A stretch of DNA of 64,000 nucleotides. It comes from Geobacter sp. (lineage in GTDB: Bacteria > Desulfobacterota > Desulfuromonadia > Geobacterales > Pseudopelobacteraceae). Shown here one piece after another: positions 27,759 to 37,184 of the stretch. The stretch covers positions 22,237 to 86,236 of the forward strand of contig PJFB01000016.1 of assembly GCA_003574895.1 (NCBI GenBank). The letters are read 5' to 3'. Within the stretch, counting starts at the first letter, position 1. Each line of letters opens with the position of its first letter. The position numbers were made by a program, and so were the translations under genes. Under the pieces are notes generated by a model. The model was not told the DNA's origin and searched no databases. It saw nothing but the letters and a program-made list of their open reading frames with translations.

Positions 27759-29456
27759 TTATTTGATTTGCTCAGTTTTGCTGGAGCCTTGTCCGCCACC
27801 AAATGGAAGTTGACGAAGATTGAAGTCAGGGTAGGCACTGACTGAAACCTCGAACTGGTCCAGCCCTTCAAGTTCCTGGTCTTTCGGCACACGCAGACCA
27901 ACGACTTTGTCGAGTATTTTGAAGAAGACCCATGAGATGACAAAGACATAGACAATATTGGTCACCGTACCGATGCACTGGGCAACAAACTGCCCGGAAT
28001 CACCGTAGAACAGTCCCGTCACCGTACCTTTGACACCATTGAAACCATCACCGTATTTGCCGTCAGCGAACAAACCAAGGGCAAGGACGCCCCAAGCACC
28101 GTTGACGCCGTGGACCGAGACGGCACCAACCGGGTCGTCGACCTTCATCACACGCTCAATGAAAAAGACGCTAAGAGTGCACAAGACCCCTCCGATCCCG
28201 CCGATAAGTACGGCAACAGGAGCCGTAACAAATGCGCAGGGAGCGGTAATAGCGACCAGACCTGCAAGCAGACCGTTGGCACTCATGGATATGTCCGGCT
28301 TACCGTAGCGTATCCACATGTATACCCATGAGGTAAATGCACCGGCAGCACCGGCCAGCATGGTATTGGTGGCAACAACTGCAATACGGAGGTCGGTACC
28401 GGCTAACGTTGAGCCGGCATTGAAGCCGAACCAGCCGAAGGCCAGAATAAAGCAACCGACAACTGCCATGGGAATATGGTGCCCGGGAATCGGGTTGGGT
28501 GAACCATCCTTGTTGAACTTGCCGACGCGAGGACCAATGACCATCGCACCTGCCAAGGCACAGACACCACCCGTCAGGTGAACGACAGAAGATCCGGCAA
28601 AGTCCACATGGCCATGGCCAAGTCCAAAGTTACTGCCCAGGCTTGCTAACCAGCCGCCGCCCCAAACCCAGTTAGCATAGAGCGGATAGATAATGCTGGA
28701 AACGAATAAACCGTAAACAAAGAATGATTTCATGTTCCAACGCTCTGCCATGGAGCCGGTCGGAATTGTGGCAGTGGTATCCATGAAAACCATCTGGAAC
28801 AGGAACAGACCGAAAATGGACGCATCGTACACATCTCCTGTAAGAAAGAAACCCTTCGTGCCAAACAGACCGAAGTCCTTGCCAAACAGGTGGATAACAA
28901 ATTCGCTGTTCAGAGCCTTGGCCCCGCCCAAAGCTGCCACTCCTCCAACTCCGCCCATCTGGAGAGCAAAACCGCAAACCCAATAGCCGAGGAGCCCCAG
29001 TGCATACACCATGAAGTTCATTGCCATGGTGTGCCCGGCATTTTTGGCACGGGTAAAGCCTGTTTCAGCCATGGCAAAACCGGCCTGCATGAACATGACG
29101 AGGAAGCCGCAGACAAGGGTCCAGACCATGTTTATTGATATTCTGTTATGGCCGGCCACGTCGGCCACCTTGGTGGCAAGCGGCTCAGTTTTGCCAAGCT
29201 TGTCCAAATCTTCCTGGGTTGGCGCATTGGCAGAGGCTCCGATCGTATCGGAGGCGACGCCGATACTGGCACCGGATGGGTCGGAAACCGGAGCCGGCGT
29301 TGCTGGCAGAGCAACGGATGGGGCTGAAGACTCTGATGGTGTAACAGCCGCTGGAGCCGAAGCCGGTTTATCTTCGGCAAAAACCGTCATGGAAAAAATC
29401 AACGCTATAGCTGAAGCAATCATCAAGGTAACAATTTTAAGTGTGTTGCGTTTCAC
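27759..29456 (-). CDS. amt: Ammonium transporter
   Basis: A 565-residue protein: signal peptide (residues 1-27), a Pro/Ala/Ser-rich periplasmic stretch of about 60 residues, then an Amt core of eleven helices starting near TLVCGFLVMFMQAGFAMAETG. The family signature DFAGSSVVHLTGGVCALAGA and the HVHGVNGAWGVLA-type segment (SVHGVNGAWGVLALG) with pore histidines are present. It conducts ammonium into the cell. The start is GTG after AAGGAG. The long N-terminal extension with a cleavable signal is typical of Amt proteins from Geobacter relatives. glnK lies 96 bp upstream on the same strand. Confidence 0.95.
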   Translation of the reverse strand: MKRNTLKIVTLMIASAIALIFSMTVFAEDKPASAPAAVTPSESSAPSVALPATPAPVSDPSGASIGVASDTIGASANAPTQEDLDKLGKTEPLATKVADVAGHNRISINMVWTLVCGFLVMFMQAGFAMAETGFTRAKNAGHTMAMNFMVYALGLLGYWVCGFALQMGGVGGVAALGGAKALNSEFVIHLFGKDFGLFGTKGFFLTGDVYDASIFGLFLFQMVFMDTTATIPTGSMAERWNMKSFFVYGLFVSSIIYPLYANWVWGGGWLASLGSNFGLGHGHVDFAGSSVVHLTGGVCALAGAMVIGPRVGKFNKDGSPNPIPGHHIPMAVVGCFILAFGWFGFNAGSTLAGTDLRIAVVATNTMLAGAAGAFTSWVYMWIRYGKPDISMSANGLLAGLVAITAPCAFVTAPVAVLIGGIGGVLCTLSVFFIERVMKVDDPVGAVSVHGVNGAWGVLALGLFADGKYGDGFNGVKGTVTGLFYGDSGQFVAQCIGTVTNIVYVFVISWVFFKILDKVVGLRVPKDQELEGLDQFEVSVSAYPDFNLRQLPFGGGQGSSKTEQIK

Positions 29457-29552
29457 GGATAACTCCTTTCAAGATTTACTCTTGTTTGTAAGGGGCGCCG
29501 TTGCCACTTATATCAGTTGAGATAGATATAAATATGAGTGATTATCAAAACG

Positions 29553-30161
<609 letters not shown>

Positions 30162-30485
30162 TCAGGCGGGTGATGCACGCGAGGGGAATGATGCTGTAAT
30201 GTATAACAGTGGGTAATGAGTAAGTTGAACAGCCGTGGGAGATACATCGCAGATTTCAGGCTCTGGAAAATGGAACAGGTTGGGACAGATAATATCTTCG
30301 TTGTGAAAACTTATCGTGAGTTTGACTTCTTCCATATCCGTGTCATGTTGATCTACATGGCAGATATGGACTGTGCTGTTGTCAATATAATCCGAATAGT
30401 CCCAAACAGTTGCAGCACCGGTCCCGCAAACCACGAGTACCATCAGCAGAGAGATGAGGCATGTTCGGAACCGTCCAGCGTTCAT
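30162..30485 (-). CDS. Small exported protein of unknown function
   Basis: A 107-residue frame with an N-terminal signal-like helix (residues 9-25, LISLLMVLVVCGTGAATVW) followed by a polar domain rich in His, Asp and Cys (HICHVDQHDTD, IICPN, EICDV). It ends SFPSRASPA. Histidines and two or three cysteines suggest metal contact, but this is a guess. No strong ribosome site was seen. A second small exported frame at 39725-40087 ends SSRASPV. Confidence 0.4.
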   Translation of the reverse strand: MNAGRFRTCLISLLMVLVVCGTGAATVWDYSDYIDNSTVHICHVDQHDTDMEEVKLTISFHNEDIICPNLFHFPEPEICDVSPTAVQLTHYPLLYITASFPSRASPA

Positions 30486-30818
30486 TGTTCTTTGTCCTTG
30501 CTTCTTGTCTTAGTATTGACCACTACTGCTTTCATTTTATCACTGGCCTGTGTCCGGCATTTTGGGCCCCCAGGCCACTGCCGGATAAGGCCGCAGGGTT
30601 ATGGGCAATCTTCCCGTCTCCCGGCCTTGGCAATGAAATTGAATAAGGCCCTTACAAAGAGTATGCCAATCTTGAGTGCAATTATTTTATAGTCATTGCC
30701 GACAGTTACCAAACTGGCCAATCTTCAAAGCACAGTAGGTGCCCAAATTTTATGCAGACAACAGGAAATTGATTGTGAAGTGATCTTTCCAACCAGAATC
30801 GAAGGGGTCAAACTGAAT
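30486..30818. other. Intergenic region between the exported protein and the metallohydrolase
   Basis: 333 bp. An in-frame TTG at 30696 could extend the next gene by 41 codons, but that stretch does not resemble the family. Nothing else can be supported. Confidence 0.35.
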
Positions 30819-31331
30819 ATGCATTATTTGAAATACTTAGCTGGCTATTCACCGGAGATAACTGCCCAAGTGGCGGAACTGGTGGCGGAAAACCGATTGG
30901 GCAACGTCATTGTGCAGAAATATCCAAAAACGCACGATATCAGAACCGATAGGTTGCTCTATGACTTTACCGTCGAAATCAAAAACGAGTTCATGCGCAC
31001 CGCCCAGCCTCTGAGCAGGGTTGTCTACGACGGGAAGATCCATGTGATCAACAACGCCCTGGGAACTCACACATTTGTATCACGCGTACAAGGGGGCAAG
31101 CTGAAGGCAAAGCACGAAATCCGCATAGCAGCACTCTTTCGGGACGCTCCAAGAGAATTTCTGAAAATGATCATCGTGCATGAATTGGCGCACTTGAAGG
31201 AAAAGGAACACAATAGGGCTTTTTATCAACTCTGCAAATATATGGAACCCAACTATCACCAGCTGGAATTTGACACACGGCTGTTCCTGACCCATGTGGA
31301 GCTGGCAGGATCACCGTACCTGACCTGGTAA
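30819..31331 (+). CDS. YgjP-like (DUF45) metal-dependent hydrolase
   Basis: A 170-residue zinc-peptidase-fold protein. MIIVHELAHLKEKEHNRAFY carries the HExxH...H metal site, and the C-terminus MEPNYHQLEFDTRLFLTH is highly characteristic. The KIHVINNALGTHTFVSRVQG and GGKLKAKHEIRI blocks also fit. Related YgjP proteins have been described as metal-dependent hydrolases; the substrate here is unknown. The start MHYLKYLAGYSPE matches the family N-terminus, though its ribosome site is weak. Confidence 0.85.
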   Translation: MHYLKYLAGYSPEITAQVAELVAENRLGNVIVQKYPKTHDIRTDRLLYDFTVEIKNEFMRTAQPLSRVVYDGKIHVINNALGTHTFVSRVQGGKLKAKHEIRIAALFRDAPREFLKMIIVHELAHLKEKEHNRAFYQLCKYMEPNYHQLEFDTRLFLTHVELAGSPYLTW

Positions 31332-31577
31332 ATACGGGCGAAGACGTCACAGGACGACAGCCCGGTTACCAACGGCCTGGCTTTTGGAGCTTATGTGCCT
31401 TGCAGGGGACCGTTCAGGCCTGGAACAGGGCATTCCCCTGCCGTTGAACTACTGCTCTTTCACATACAAACGGCGCTTTCAGCTGGCCGCCCTTCTTGCA
31501 TTGTCACTTTTGCAAATGTTGCGCCCGTCAGAACCTTTCCGTATTGACCTGCTGCGAGGTCATGGGACTGATCAGAA

Positions 31578-32636
31578 CTAGTTGCCGTTTTTTTCCAAGT
31601 CTCCTGCAACCGGGTAATTCAAGGTCTTGCCCAAACCAACCAGAAAATCCTTTGCCGATCCAAGCCCTGCTGTGGTGTCGTTCCAGCCCAGGGTGCCGAA
31701 GCGCATATCGTAGGCCTCGAAGCCGAGCTGGTTCAGGAGCAAAGAGGCAGCGCCGGCCATGTGGCCGATGTAGCAGATGACGACTATTTTCTTGTCGCCG
31801 GGTAGTTTTCGGAGACTCCCCGGCTTGGCGAGCTCGTTGTACGGGATGTTGATGGCACCGGGAACGTGCCCCTTGGCGTAATCTTCAGGGCGTTGGATAC
31901 TGACCAGGACATACCTGTCATCACCACCTTTGATTACCCGTTCGTACACCTCGTTCCGGTCGATGAACAGACTCCGGCCTGATGCAAGAACTTTTCTGGT
32001 GCGCTCGGTAATAAGCTTCCGACCGTTGCGAGCAGTACTGGTGAAAACAGGGAGCGTGTGTTTGGACGTCGCTTCAACAGGTTCCGTGGCGACCGGATAG
32101 CCAGCGGAACCGGCGTACGGGGAGGCGATGCCGGATGCGACAGCATTCCAGCGGTTCAGCCCCATGGGCATGGTCGCGACATTATAGCCGAGTTGCGCGA
32201 AATAGAGGGCCGCGGCCATGGAACGATGACCGTCATCGCAGGTGAGCACGATTTTCCGGCTCCGGGGGAGCAGTTTCAGCGCTGTAGGTTCCGCAATCTC
32301 GGAAAACGGGATATTGACGGCACCGGGCACATGCCCTTTGGCAAATCCGTCCCGCGACTGCAGGCTGACAAGAAAGAAGGAGTTGTCGCCGCCCTGAACG
32401 ATTTTGCCATACACCTCCTCTGCCAGCAGGTAGGGTGGGTTGGCAAAGTAGGCGCTGCTCCGCCGCAGGATTTCGTCGGCCGGTATCACGGTTTTCTTTG
32501 CGGTTACCGCTGATTTCTTCGACGCCGGTGCTTTCGATCTGCTGCTGTCGGCCATGGCAAGGGCCGGGACTGCCAGGCAGATCAGGATGGTAACAACGCC
32601 AATGACAGCGGCGAATGGTCGGGGGTTGAGTTTCAT
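31578..32636 (-). CDS. Exported protein with two rhodanese domains
   Basis: A 352-residue periplasmic protein with a signal peptide (residues 1-29, cut near ALAMADS) and two rhodanese-like domains. Domain 1 has the active-loop cysteine in TCDDGHRS with FAKGHVPGAVNIPF; domain 2 repeats the pattern with ICYIGHMA and YAKGHVPGAINIPY. Both could carry persulfide sulfur, so sulfur transfer or polysulfide handling is likely. AGGAG precedes the ATG. It lies 133 bp downstream of a heme-PAS/LytTR-like regulator gene in the same direction and may be its target. Confidence 0.88.
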   Translation of the reverse strand: MKLNPRPFAAVIGVVTILICLAVPALAMADSSRSKAPASKKSAVTAKKTVIPADEILRRSSAYFANPPYLLAEEVYGKIVQGGDNSFFLVSLQSRDGFAKGHVPGAVNIPFSEIAEPTALKLLPRSRKIVLTCDDGHRSMAAALYFAQLGYNVATMPMGLNRWNAVASGIASPYAGSAGYPVATEPVEATSKHTLPVFTSTARNGRKLITERTRKVLASGRSLFIDRNEVYERVIKGGDDRYVLVSIQRPEDYAKGHVPGAINIPYNELAKPGSLRKLPGDKKIVVICYIGHMAGAASLLLNQLGFEAYDMRFGTLGWNDTTAGLGSAKDFLVGLGKTLNYPVAGDLEKNGN

Positions 32637-32769
32637 TAAAGGCTCTCCTTGGGAATGAAGTACGTTGCCCGCTGATGCAAACGCGGTGGTCTGGTGCCCA
32701 CCATGACACGCCCAGGGCAAAGGTTTCAACCGGTACTGGATGAACGGAGGGATCGGCGGGATGAACGGT

Positions 32770-33492
32770 TCAAAGAGAGGAAATTCTTTTTTTGAGTGCC
32801 GGCACGAGGCGGCGTGACACCGGAACGGCCGGAATGTCCGGATCGTCAAAGGAGATGGTCAAACGATTTTCGCTACTCTGTTCGATGGTCCTGATGTGCG
32901 CGAGATTGACGATGAAACTCTTGTGGACCTGGAACAAACCCAGTTGAGCGAACCGTTGGAGTACCGTTTTCAGGCTCATCAGCAGGTAAAACTTTTTCAG
33001 GGTCGTGTAGATCCGGCAGTAATTGCCGTCCGCCTCGATGCAATAGACCTGGTCGGCGGAAAGGAAGTGGAACACGCCGTTTTCATAGATGGGGATTTTC
33101 TTCAACTCCAGATGGCCGCTCTGCGGGTTCATGGCGGCCCCGGTCTGCTCGGACATGTCCAGAAAGGTCACGGCCCATGCTATCGTGCTGTCCGGTGACA
33201 TCAAGGTCAGTCGGGAGACGCTGAGCATCACTACCTTGCCCAGAAAATCAATGATCATTGTGTTGGGCATCCCGTTGCGCGGCGCAGACAGTTCCAGCAA
33301 AATGCCCCGCACTTTTACCCGGCTCTTTGGTGAGTGGAACAGAAACAGATCCTGCCCCATCGGTCCCATGGCGGGACCGGCAATGCGGCGCATATGCTCG
33401 TTCATCCCGACAACCTGCCAGTCATCGGAAAGCAGGACCAAGCCGATATTCATATCGGTATCGGGATTTTGAATGAGTTGGTCAAGTGACAT
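32770..33492 (-). CDS. PAS-LytTR transcription regulator resembling CO sensor RcoM
   Basis: A 240-residue protein: PAS domain at about 10-115 and LytTR DNA-binding domain at about 140-238 (IPIYENGVFHFLSADQVYCI ... VHKSFIVNLAHIRTIEQ ... VPVSRRLVPALKKRI). In the PAS part, FHSPKSR puts His53 where RcoM has the heme ligand His74 (LHPEKSR), and Met79 in NTMIIDF aligns with RcoM Met104, the ligand displaced by CO. The architecture and length also match. From recalled family sequence it is a strong RcoM-like candidate; other PAS-LytTR regulators without heme are the alternative. cowN lies 4 kb away. Confidence 0.72.
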   Translation of the reverse strand: MSLDQLIQNPDTDMNIGLVLLSDDWQVVGMNEHMRRIAGPAMGPMGQDLFLFHSPKSRVKVRGILLELSAPRNGMPNTMIIDFLGKVVMLSVSRLTLMSPDSTIAWAVTFLDMSEQTGAAMNPQSGHLELKKIPIYENGVFHFLSADQVYCIEADGNYCRIYTTLKKFYLLMSLKTVLQRFAQLGLFQVHKSFIVNLAHIRTIEQSSENRLTISFDDPDIPAVPVSRRLVPALKKRISSL

Positions 33493-33963
33493 GGGGCTCA
33501 ATCTAATGCATGATAGATTCTCTGGCAAGCGTCGTGAACGCCGTGAACCATTTAGTTGAATTCCCAAAGAGGCCAATGGGTTGCCCTTGGTGTTTTTCTG
33601 CTTGAAATTTTTCTACAAACCTGGCCTACCCCCTTTCATCGGCATCCAGGTATCGCTACTTCGTGATGCCCCGTAACGGTGGTGCCGCAAACAACCGATT
33701 GTATGCACGGCTGAACTGGTAAGGATCTTGTAACCGATCCGAGCGCTGCGTCCGGTCGCTCTCGCCATGGGGCCACCGGTTCAAAAAGCTTGAATAATTC
33801 GGCCCCGTCATATATGATTATTTAACTCAAGTTTAGTGCCCAAGCAATGGAGCCCGGCATACCTTTTTGGTGTGCCGGGTTTTTTAATACGGGCCCAATC
33901 AAAAAACACAAAACGATCTCAATAATATTCATAGGCAGTCATTTCAAACAGGAGGTGTAAATC
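33493..33963. other. 470-bp non-coding region with structured plus-strand segment
   Basis: No gene is visible. On the plus strand GGGGCC (about 33774) can pair with GGCCCC (about 33813), enclosing TTCAA/TTGAA, and an intrinsic terminator follows at 33853-33886. No plus-strand gene precedes the terminator, so it may close a small RNA or a leader attenuator of the 33964 gene. It matches no riboswitch class I know. Confidence 0.4.
33853..33886 (+). terminator. Intrinsic terminator without an upstream gene
   Basis: CCCGGCATACC (33853-33863), a T5 loop and GGTGTGCCGGG (33869-33879), followed by seven T residues. Stem of 11 bp with one G-U pair. It is about 80 bp before the ATG at 33964. Confidence 0.8.
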
Positions 33964-34182
33964 ATGGCATGGACACCAGCAAAACCGATTGTGGCCGGCA
34001 AATATTGGTATGATCCGAATGGGCATCACCAGTCGGGCCGCCAAAAGCACGAATTGAGAATAGTAGCCATTCGCAGTGATGACAACGGGAACCTTGTTGC
34101 GCTGCTACACGGGGCTGCCGGGAGCACGCCGATCGAAACCTTGAACGGCGACTGGTTTGGGCCGCTGGAACCACCAATTTGA
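33964..34182 (+). CDS. Small hypothetical protein
   Basis: A 72-residue protein starting MAWTPAKPIVAGKYWYDPN with AGGAGGTG just upstream, a strong ribosome site. It has no signal, helix or known motif; it is rich in Gly, His and Pro and ends WFGPLEPPI. It looks like a small beta-rich domain. It is 28 bp upstream of the nitrogenase-associated gene and probably in the same transcript. I do not recognise it. Confidence 0.65.
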   Translation: MAWTPAKPIVAGKYWYDPNGHHQSGRQKHELRIVAIRSDDNGNLVALLHGAAGSTPIETLNGDWFGPLEPPI

Positions 34183-34210
34183 TTTTTGATTTGGCTTTCC
34201 TGGAGGAACA

Positions 34211-34639
34211 ATGGCTAAGGTAATATTCTGGGAAAAACCGGGCTGTCAGGGAAACGCCAGGCAAAAGGAGATTCTGCTCGCCTCTGGTCACGAACTGGAG
34301 GTGCGCGACCTGCTTACCGAGCCGTGGAACGCAGAGATTCTGGCGCTCTTTTTCGGTGGCCGCCCGGTGGCGGAGTGGTTCAACCCGGCCCACCCGCGGG
34401 TGAAGTCGGGCGGGGTGATTCCTGCGACGTTCGGGCGGGATGACGCACTGGAGCTGATGGTGGCCGAACCGCTCTTCATAGTGCGGCCGCTGATGCAGGT
34501 CGGTGAAGAGCGTCTGGCCGGCTTCGACGTGACTGAGGTGCATAACTGGATCGGCCTCGCGCTCGATAGCGTCGGCACACGGGATCCAAGGAACTGCCCC
34601 TGCGTAACCCGCGCCGGAACGCCGGTCAGGCAGCCATGA
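34211..34639 (+). CDS. Nitrogenase-associated ArsC/Spx-like protein
   Basis: A 142-residue thioredoxin-fold protein of the ArsC-related 'nitrogenase-associated protein' group. KVIFWEKPGCQGNARQKEIL holds the single redox-type cysteine in the position of the ArsC active site, followed by GHELEVRDLLTEPW and GGRPVAEWFNPAHPRVKSG. The C-terminus adds RNCPC. In diazotrophs such genes lie near nif clusters; the biochemical role is not settled. No nif structural genes are in this window, but cowN and amt-glnK are within 7 kb. Confidence 0.8.
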   Translation: MAKVIFWEKPGCQGNARQKEILLASGHELEVRDLLTEPWNAEILALFFGGRPVAEWFNPAHPRVKSGGVIPATFGRDDALELMVAEPLFIVRPLMQVGEERLAGFDVTEVHNWIGLALDSVGTRDPRNCPCVTRAGTPVRQP

Positions 34640-34786
34640 GTCCAGAGCCGCGACTTATGGCGGCAACTGGACTTCAAGCCGCTGAAGATCAACATGATGC
34701 GCAAATGCCCATGGGCTTGGGCGAGGTCCCCGCGTAACGAAACAAGACCATCGGCCGCCTGGGCGGATACCATGGTTGAAACAAGC

Positions 34787-34810
34787 AAGGGCGACCAATT
34801 GGCCGCCTTT
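34787..34810. terminator. GGCGGCC-core hairpin (variant copy 4)
   Basis: AAGGGCGACCAA (34787-34798) pairs with TTGGCCGCCTTT (34799-34810) with one A-C mismatch. It lies between the nitrogenase-associated gene and the converging HxlR gene. Confidence 0.65.
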
Positions 34811-34855
34811 TGCCGTTTCCGGCTGTCGTGTCCGCAATAGGCAGCACCACCGCTT

Positions 34856-35203
34856 TCAATCCCCCAAATACTGCCGCGCCCAGTCGCACATCATGTCCAG
34901 GATCGGAAAGATACTTTTCCCTTTCTCGGTGAGGGAGTATTCCACCTTCGGCGGCACCTGGGGGTATACCTCACGGTGCACCAGCCCGTCGGCTTCCAGC
35001 TCGCGCAACTGCTGGGTCAGCATCTTGCGGGTAGTACCGGCGAACTGCCGCTGCAGGTCGGAAAAGCGCATGGTCTGCTGCGCCAGGTGCCAGAGGATGG
35101 ATGCCTTCCATTTACCTCCGACCACCGCCAGGGTGACGTCGATGCCGCACTTGTACTCTTTGTCACGATAGATCATGAGGTCTGACGCTGAACGCGATTG
35201 CAT
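34856..35203 (-). CDS. HxlR-family transcription regulator
   Basis: A 115-residue winged-helix regulator. CGIDVTLAVVGGKWKASILWHLAQQTMRFSDLQRQ and the recognition segment TTRKMLTQQLRELEADGLVHR are typical of HxlR proteins, many of which sense electrophiles through the first cysteine (here C19, in the YKCGID position). It is divergent from the flavodoxin-family gene at 35360. Two near-identical palindromes lie between them, so it probably represses both genes. Confidence 0.92.
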   Translation of the reverse strand: MQSRSASDLMIYRDKEYKCGIDVTLAVVGGKWKASILWHLAQQTMRFSDLQRQFAGTTRKMLTQQLRELEADGLVHREVYPQVPPKVEYSLTEKGKSIFPILDMMCDWARQYLGD

Positions 35204-35230
35204 GTCTGCTCTCCAATATGAGGTTCCCGA

Positions 35231-35260
35231 TTAGGTACTAAGTTTTAAAGTAGGTACTAC
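35231..35260. promoter_or_regulatory. Paired palindromic operator for the HxlR regulator
   Basis: TTAGGTACTAA (35231-35241) and GTAGGTACTAC (35250-35260): each is a 4+3+4 palindrome, centres 19 bp apart, sharing TAGGTACTA. They lie close to the HxlR start in the divergent gap, as expected for autoregulation. Binding by this protein is inference. Confidence 0.65.
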
Positions 35261-35359
35261 GTATCGAATAAGTACATTATTGACTATTATTATCCTATGG
35301 GCGAGGATAGCCAAAATGATGCAAAAAATAAAGTCTGAGTTTGTCGGGAGGGAATAGAA

Positions 35360-35995
35360 ATGAAAGTAGTGGCGTTCAACGGCAGCCCAAACAAGGAAGG
35401 TAATACCTGGCATGCGCTGAAGATGGTGACAGCGGAGTTGGAACAGGAGGGGATCGAAACCGAGATTGTGCATGTGGGCAACAAGGTGATCCGCGGTTGT
35501 ACCGCCTGCGGCCAGTGTTTCAAGAACAGGAATGAGAAGTGTGTCCTGCCGGGTGACGAGGTTAACGAGTGGATTCAGAAGATGAAAGCGGCGAACGGAA
35601 TCCTCCTTGGCTCGCCGGTGCATTACTCCGCCATTGCGGGCACCATGAAATCGTTTCTGGACCGCGCCTTCTATGTGACCGGCGTCAATGACGGTATGCT
35701 CCGCCACAAGGTGGGCGCGGCAGTGGTGGCGGTACGGCGCTCAGGCGGCCTGCCAACCTTCGATCAGCTGAACAATTTCTTAAACTATGCGGAGATGTTG
35801 CTGCCCACATCCAACTACTGGAACGTGATCCACGGCAGAAGCCCGGGTGAGGTAAGCCAGGACGCGGAAGGGGTGCAGATCATGCGGGTGTTGGGGAAGA
35901 ACATGGCCTGGCTTATGAAGTTGGTCGAGCACGGCAAAGGCACGATCACCCCGCCGGAGCGCGAGGCCAAGACCTACATGAACTTCATCCACTGA
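35360..35995 (+). CDS. NADPH-dependent FMN reductase / iron-sulfur flavoprotein-like
   Basis: A 211-residue flavodoxin-like protein. The FMN phosphate loop is FNGSPNKEGNTWHAL; CTACGQCFKNRNEKC has the CxxCxxC...C pattern that binds a 4Fe-4S cluster in iron-sulfur flavoproteins; GSPVHYSAIAGTMKSFLDR is the second flavin loop. GGGAGG precedes the ATG. Such proteins reduce quinones, nitro compounds or other electrophiles. Control by the divergent HxlR protein suggests an electrophile response. A decayed relative lies at 23108-23298. Confidence 0.9.
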   Translation: MKVVAFNGSPNKEGNTWHALKMVTAELEQEGIETEIVHVGNKVIRGCTACGQCFKNRNEKCVLPGDEVNEWIQKMKAANGILLGSPVHYSAIAGTMKSFLDRAFYVTGVNDGMLRHKVGAAVVAVRRSGGLPTFDQLNNFLNYAEMLLPTSNYWNVIHGRSPGEVSQDAEGVQIMRVLGKNMAWLMKLVEHGKGTITPPEREAKTYMNFIH

Positions 35996-36023
35996 AGTTC
36001 ATGGTTCCGGGACCCGTACCGCG

Positions 36024-37115
36024 CTACAGGATACTTTCGATGGCGCCGAAATCTATGACCTGTTCGGCCTCGCTCATTACCAGGGAGATCTTTTCCGTGT
36101 CTTCCGCGGTAATCTTGGAAATGTGGGCGGTCAGGGCGGTGAAGACTTCCGCCGTTGTCGCCTTGATCCGGATGTACGGGATGCCGCTGTCTGTGATGAT
36201 GCGCTGGGTGATGTCCGAAACCGGGGCTCGGCCCGGGATGACGAGGCCGGCAATCTGGCGCTGATAGGCTGGAATGTTGTAGAGCGAAGAAAGGGTGACA
36301 AGCAGCTCGTCACGGGAGCTGGTGGTGATCAGCAGTGTCGATACTTCGAGGCCGTCAATGACCTTCTGTGACGATGCGGCTCCCAGCTGGATGTGATGAA
36401 TGATCCGCTGGCGCTTGCTTTGATCACCATGCAACGGGTTGTCCAGCAGTTTCGAGAGGTTTTGCAGGGTGGGATCGGCCAGAACCGACGAGTAGTCAAA
36501 GGCACCCCTTACTTTGATCCCTTTCGGCGTGAAGTACTTTTCCAGATACGCCAGCGATGACTGCCGCTTGCCGGGGATGATCTTGTTGACCAGCAGCAAG
36601 CCGACGTGGACCCCGGCCTGCTCGTACAGCGCCAGGTTCATGCGCACCGAATCGATGACACTGCCGATGCCGCCGCCGGCGACCATGAGTACCGATGCCC
36701 CCAGCATGGCGGCCACATCGGCATTGTTCAGCCCGATGACAGAGCCGACGCCGCTGTGACCGGCACCTTCGATAAGGAGCAGGTCGCATTGGGCTTCCAG
36801 CTCCCGGCACGCCGAGGAGATCTTGTCAACCGCCCATTCCCGGGTACGCACGCCGTCAAGAAACCGTCGGGTGGAACCTTTTCCCAGCACCAAGGGCGAC
36901 ATCAGGGCGATGCGCTCCTCCTGACCGAAGACCCGGGCCATCAACGCAGCGTCCTTGTCGACGATGATGCCATTGAAATCCTGACATTTGGGACCAAGGG
37001 GTTTGATGTAGCCTACGCGGGGATAGCGCTTGAGCGCCAAGTGCATCAGGGACAGGCTGATGGTTGTCTTACCGCAATGTTGTCCGGTTGCCGCAATAAA
37101 GAGCTTTTTACACAT
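36024..37115 (-). CDS. BioD-like ATPase with DRTGG domain (phosphotransacetylase N-terminal-like)
   Basis: A 363-residue cytoplasmic protein. Residues 1-200 form a dethiobiotin-synthase-like P-loop domain (FIAATGQHCGKTTISLS, then LLLIEGAGHSGVGSV), and residues 205-320 a DRTGG domain (LLITTSSRDELLVTL). This arrangement is the N-terminal part of long phosphotransacetylases, where it senses metabolites; here the catalytic Pta domain is absent. Its role is unknown, perhaps a metabolite-sensing regulator. An inverted repeat lies upstream at 37185-37210. Confidence 0.82.
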   Translation of the reverse strand: MCKKLFIAATGQHCGKTTISLSLMHLALKRYPRVGYIKPLGPKCQDFNGIIVDKDAALMARVFGQEERIALMSPLVLGKGSTRRFLDGVRTREWAVDKISSACRELEAQCDLLLIEGAGHSGVGSVIGLNNADVAAMLGASVLMVAGGGIGSVIDSVRMNLALYEQAGVHVGLLLVNKIIPGKRQSSLAYLEKYFTPKGIKVRGAFDYSSVLADPTLQNLSKLLDNPLHGDQSKRQRIIHHIQLGAASSQKVIDGLEVSTLLITTSSRDELLVTLSSLYNIPAYQRQIAGLVIPGRAPVSDITQRIITDSGIPYIRIKATTAEVFTALTAHISKITAEDTEKISLVMSEAEQVIDFGAIESIL

Positions 37116-37184
37116 GACTTCTTACACATGACGTTTATCGAACCGATCAGGGTACTATATAGACTCATTGTGGCTCCGCCAATC

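Noticed and set aside
30696..30818. TTG-started N-terminal extension of the YgjP-like protein
   Set aside because: The extra 41 residues are not part of the family, and no ribosome site supports them.
33595..33890. A known riboswitch class in the 33.6-33.9 kb leader
   Set aside because: Searched by eye for GEMM, cobalamin, SAM and molybdenum-cofactor cores; none present.
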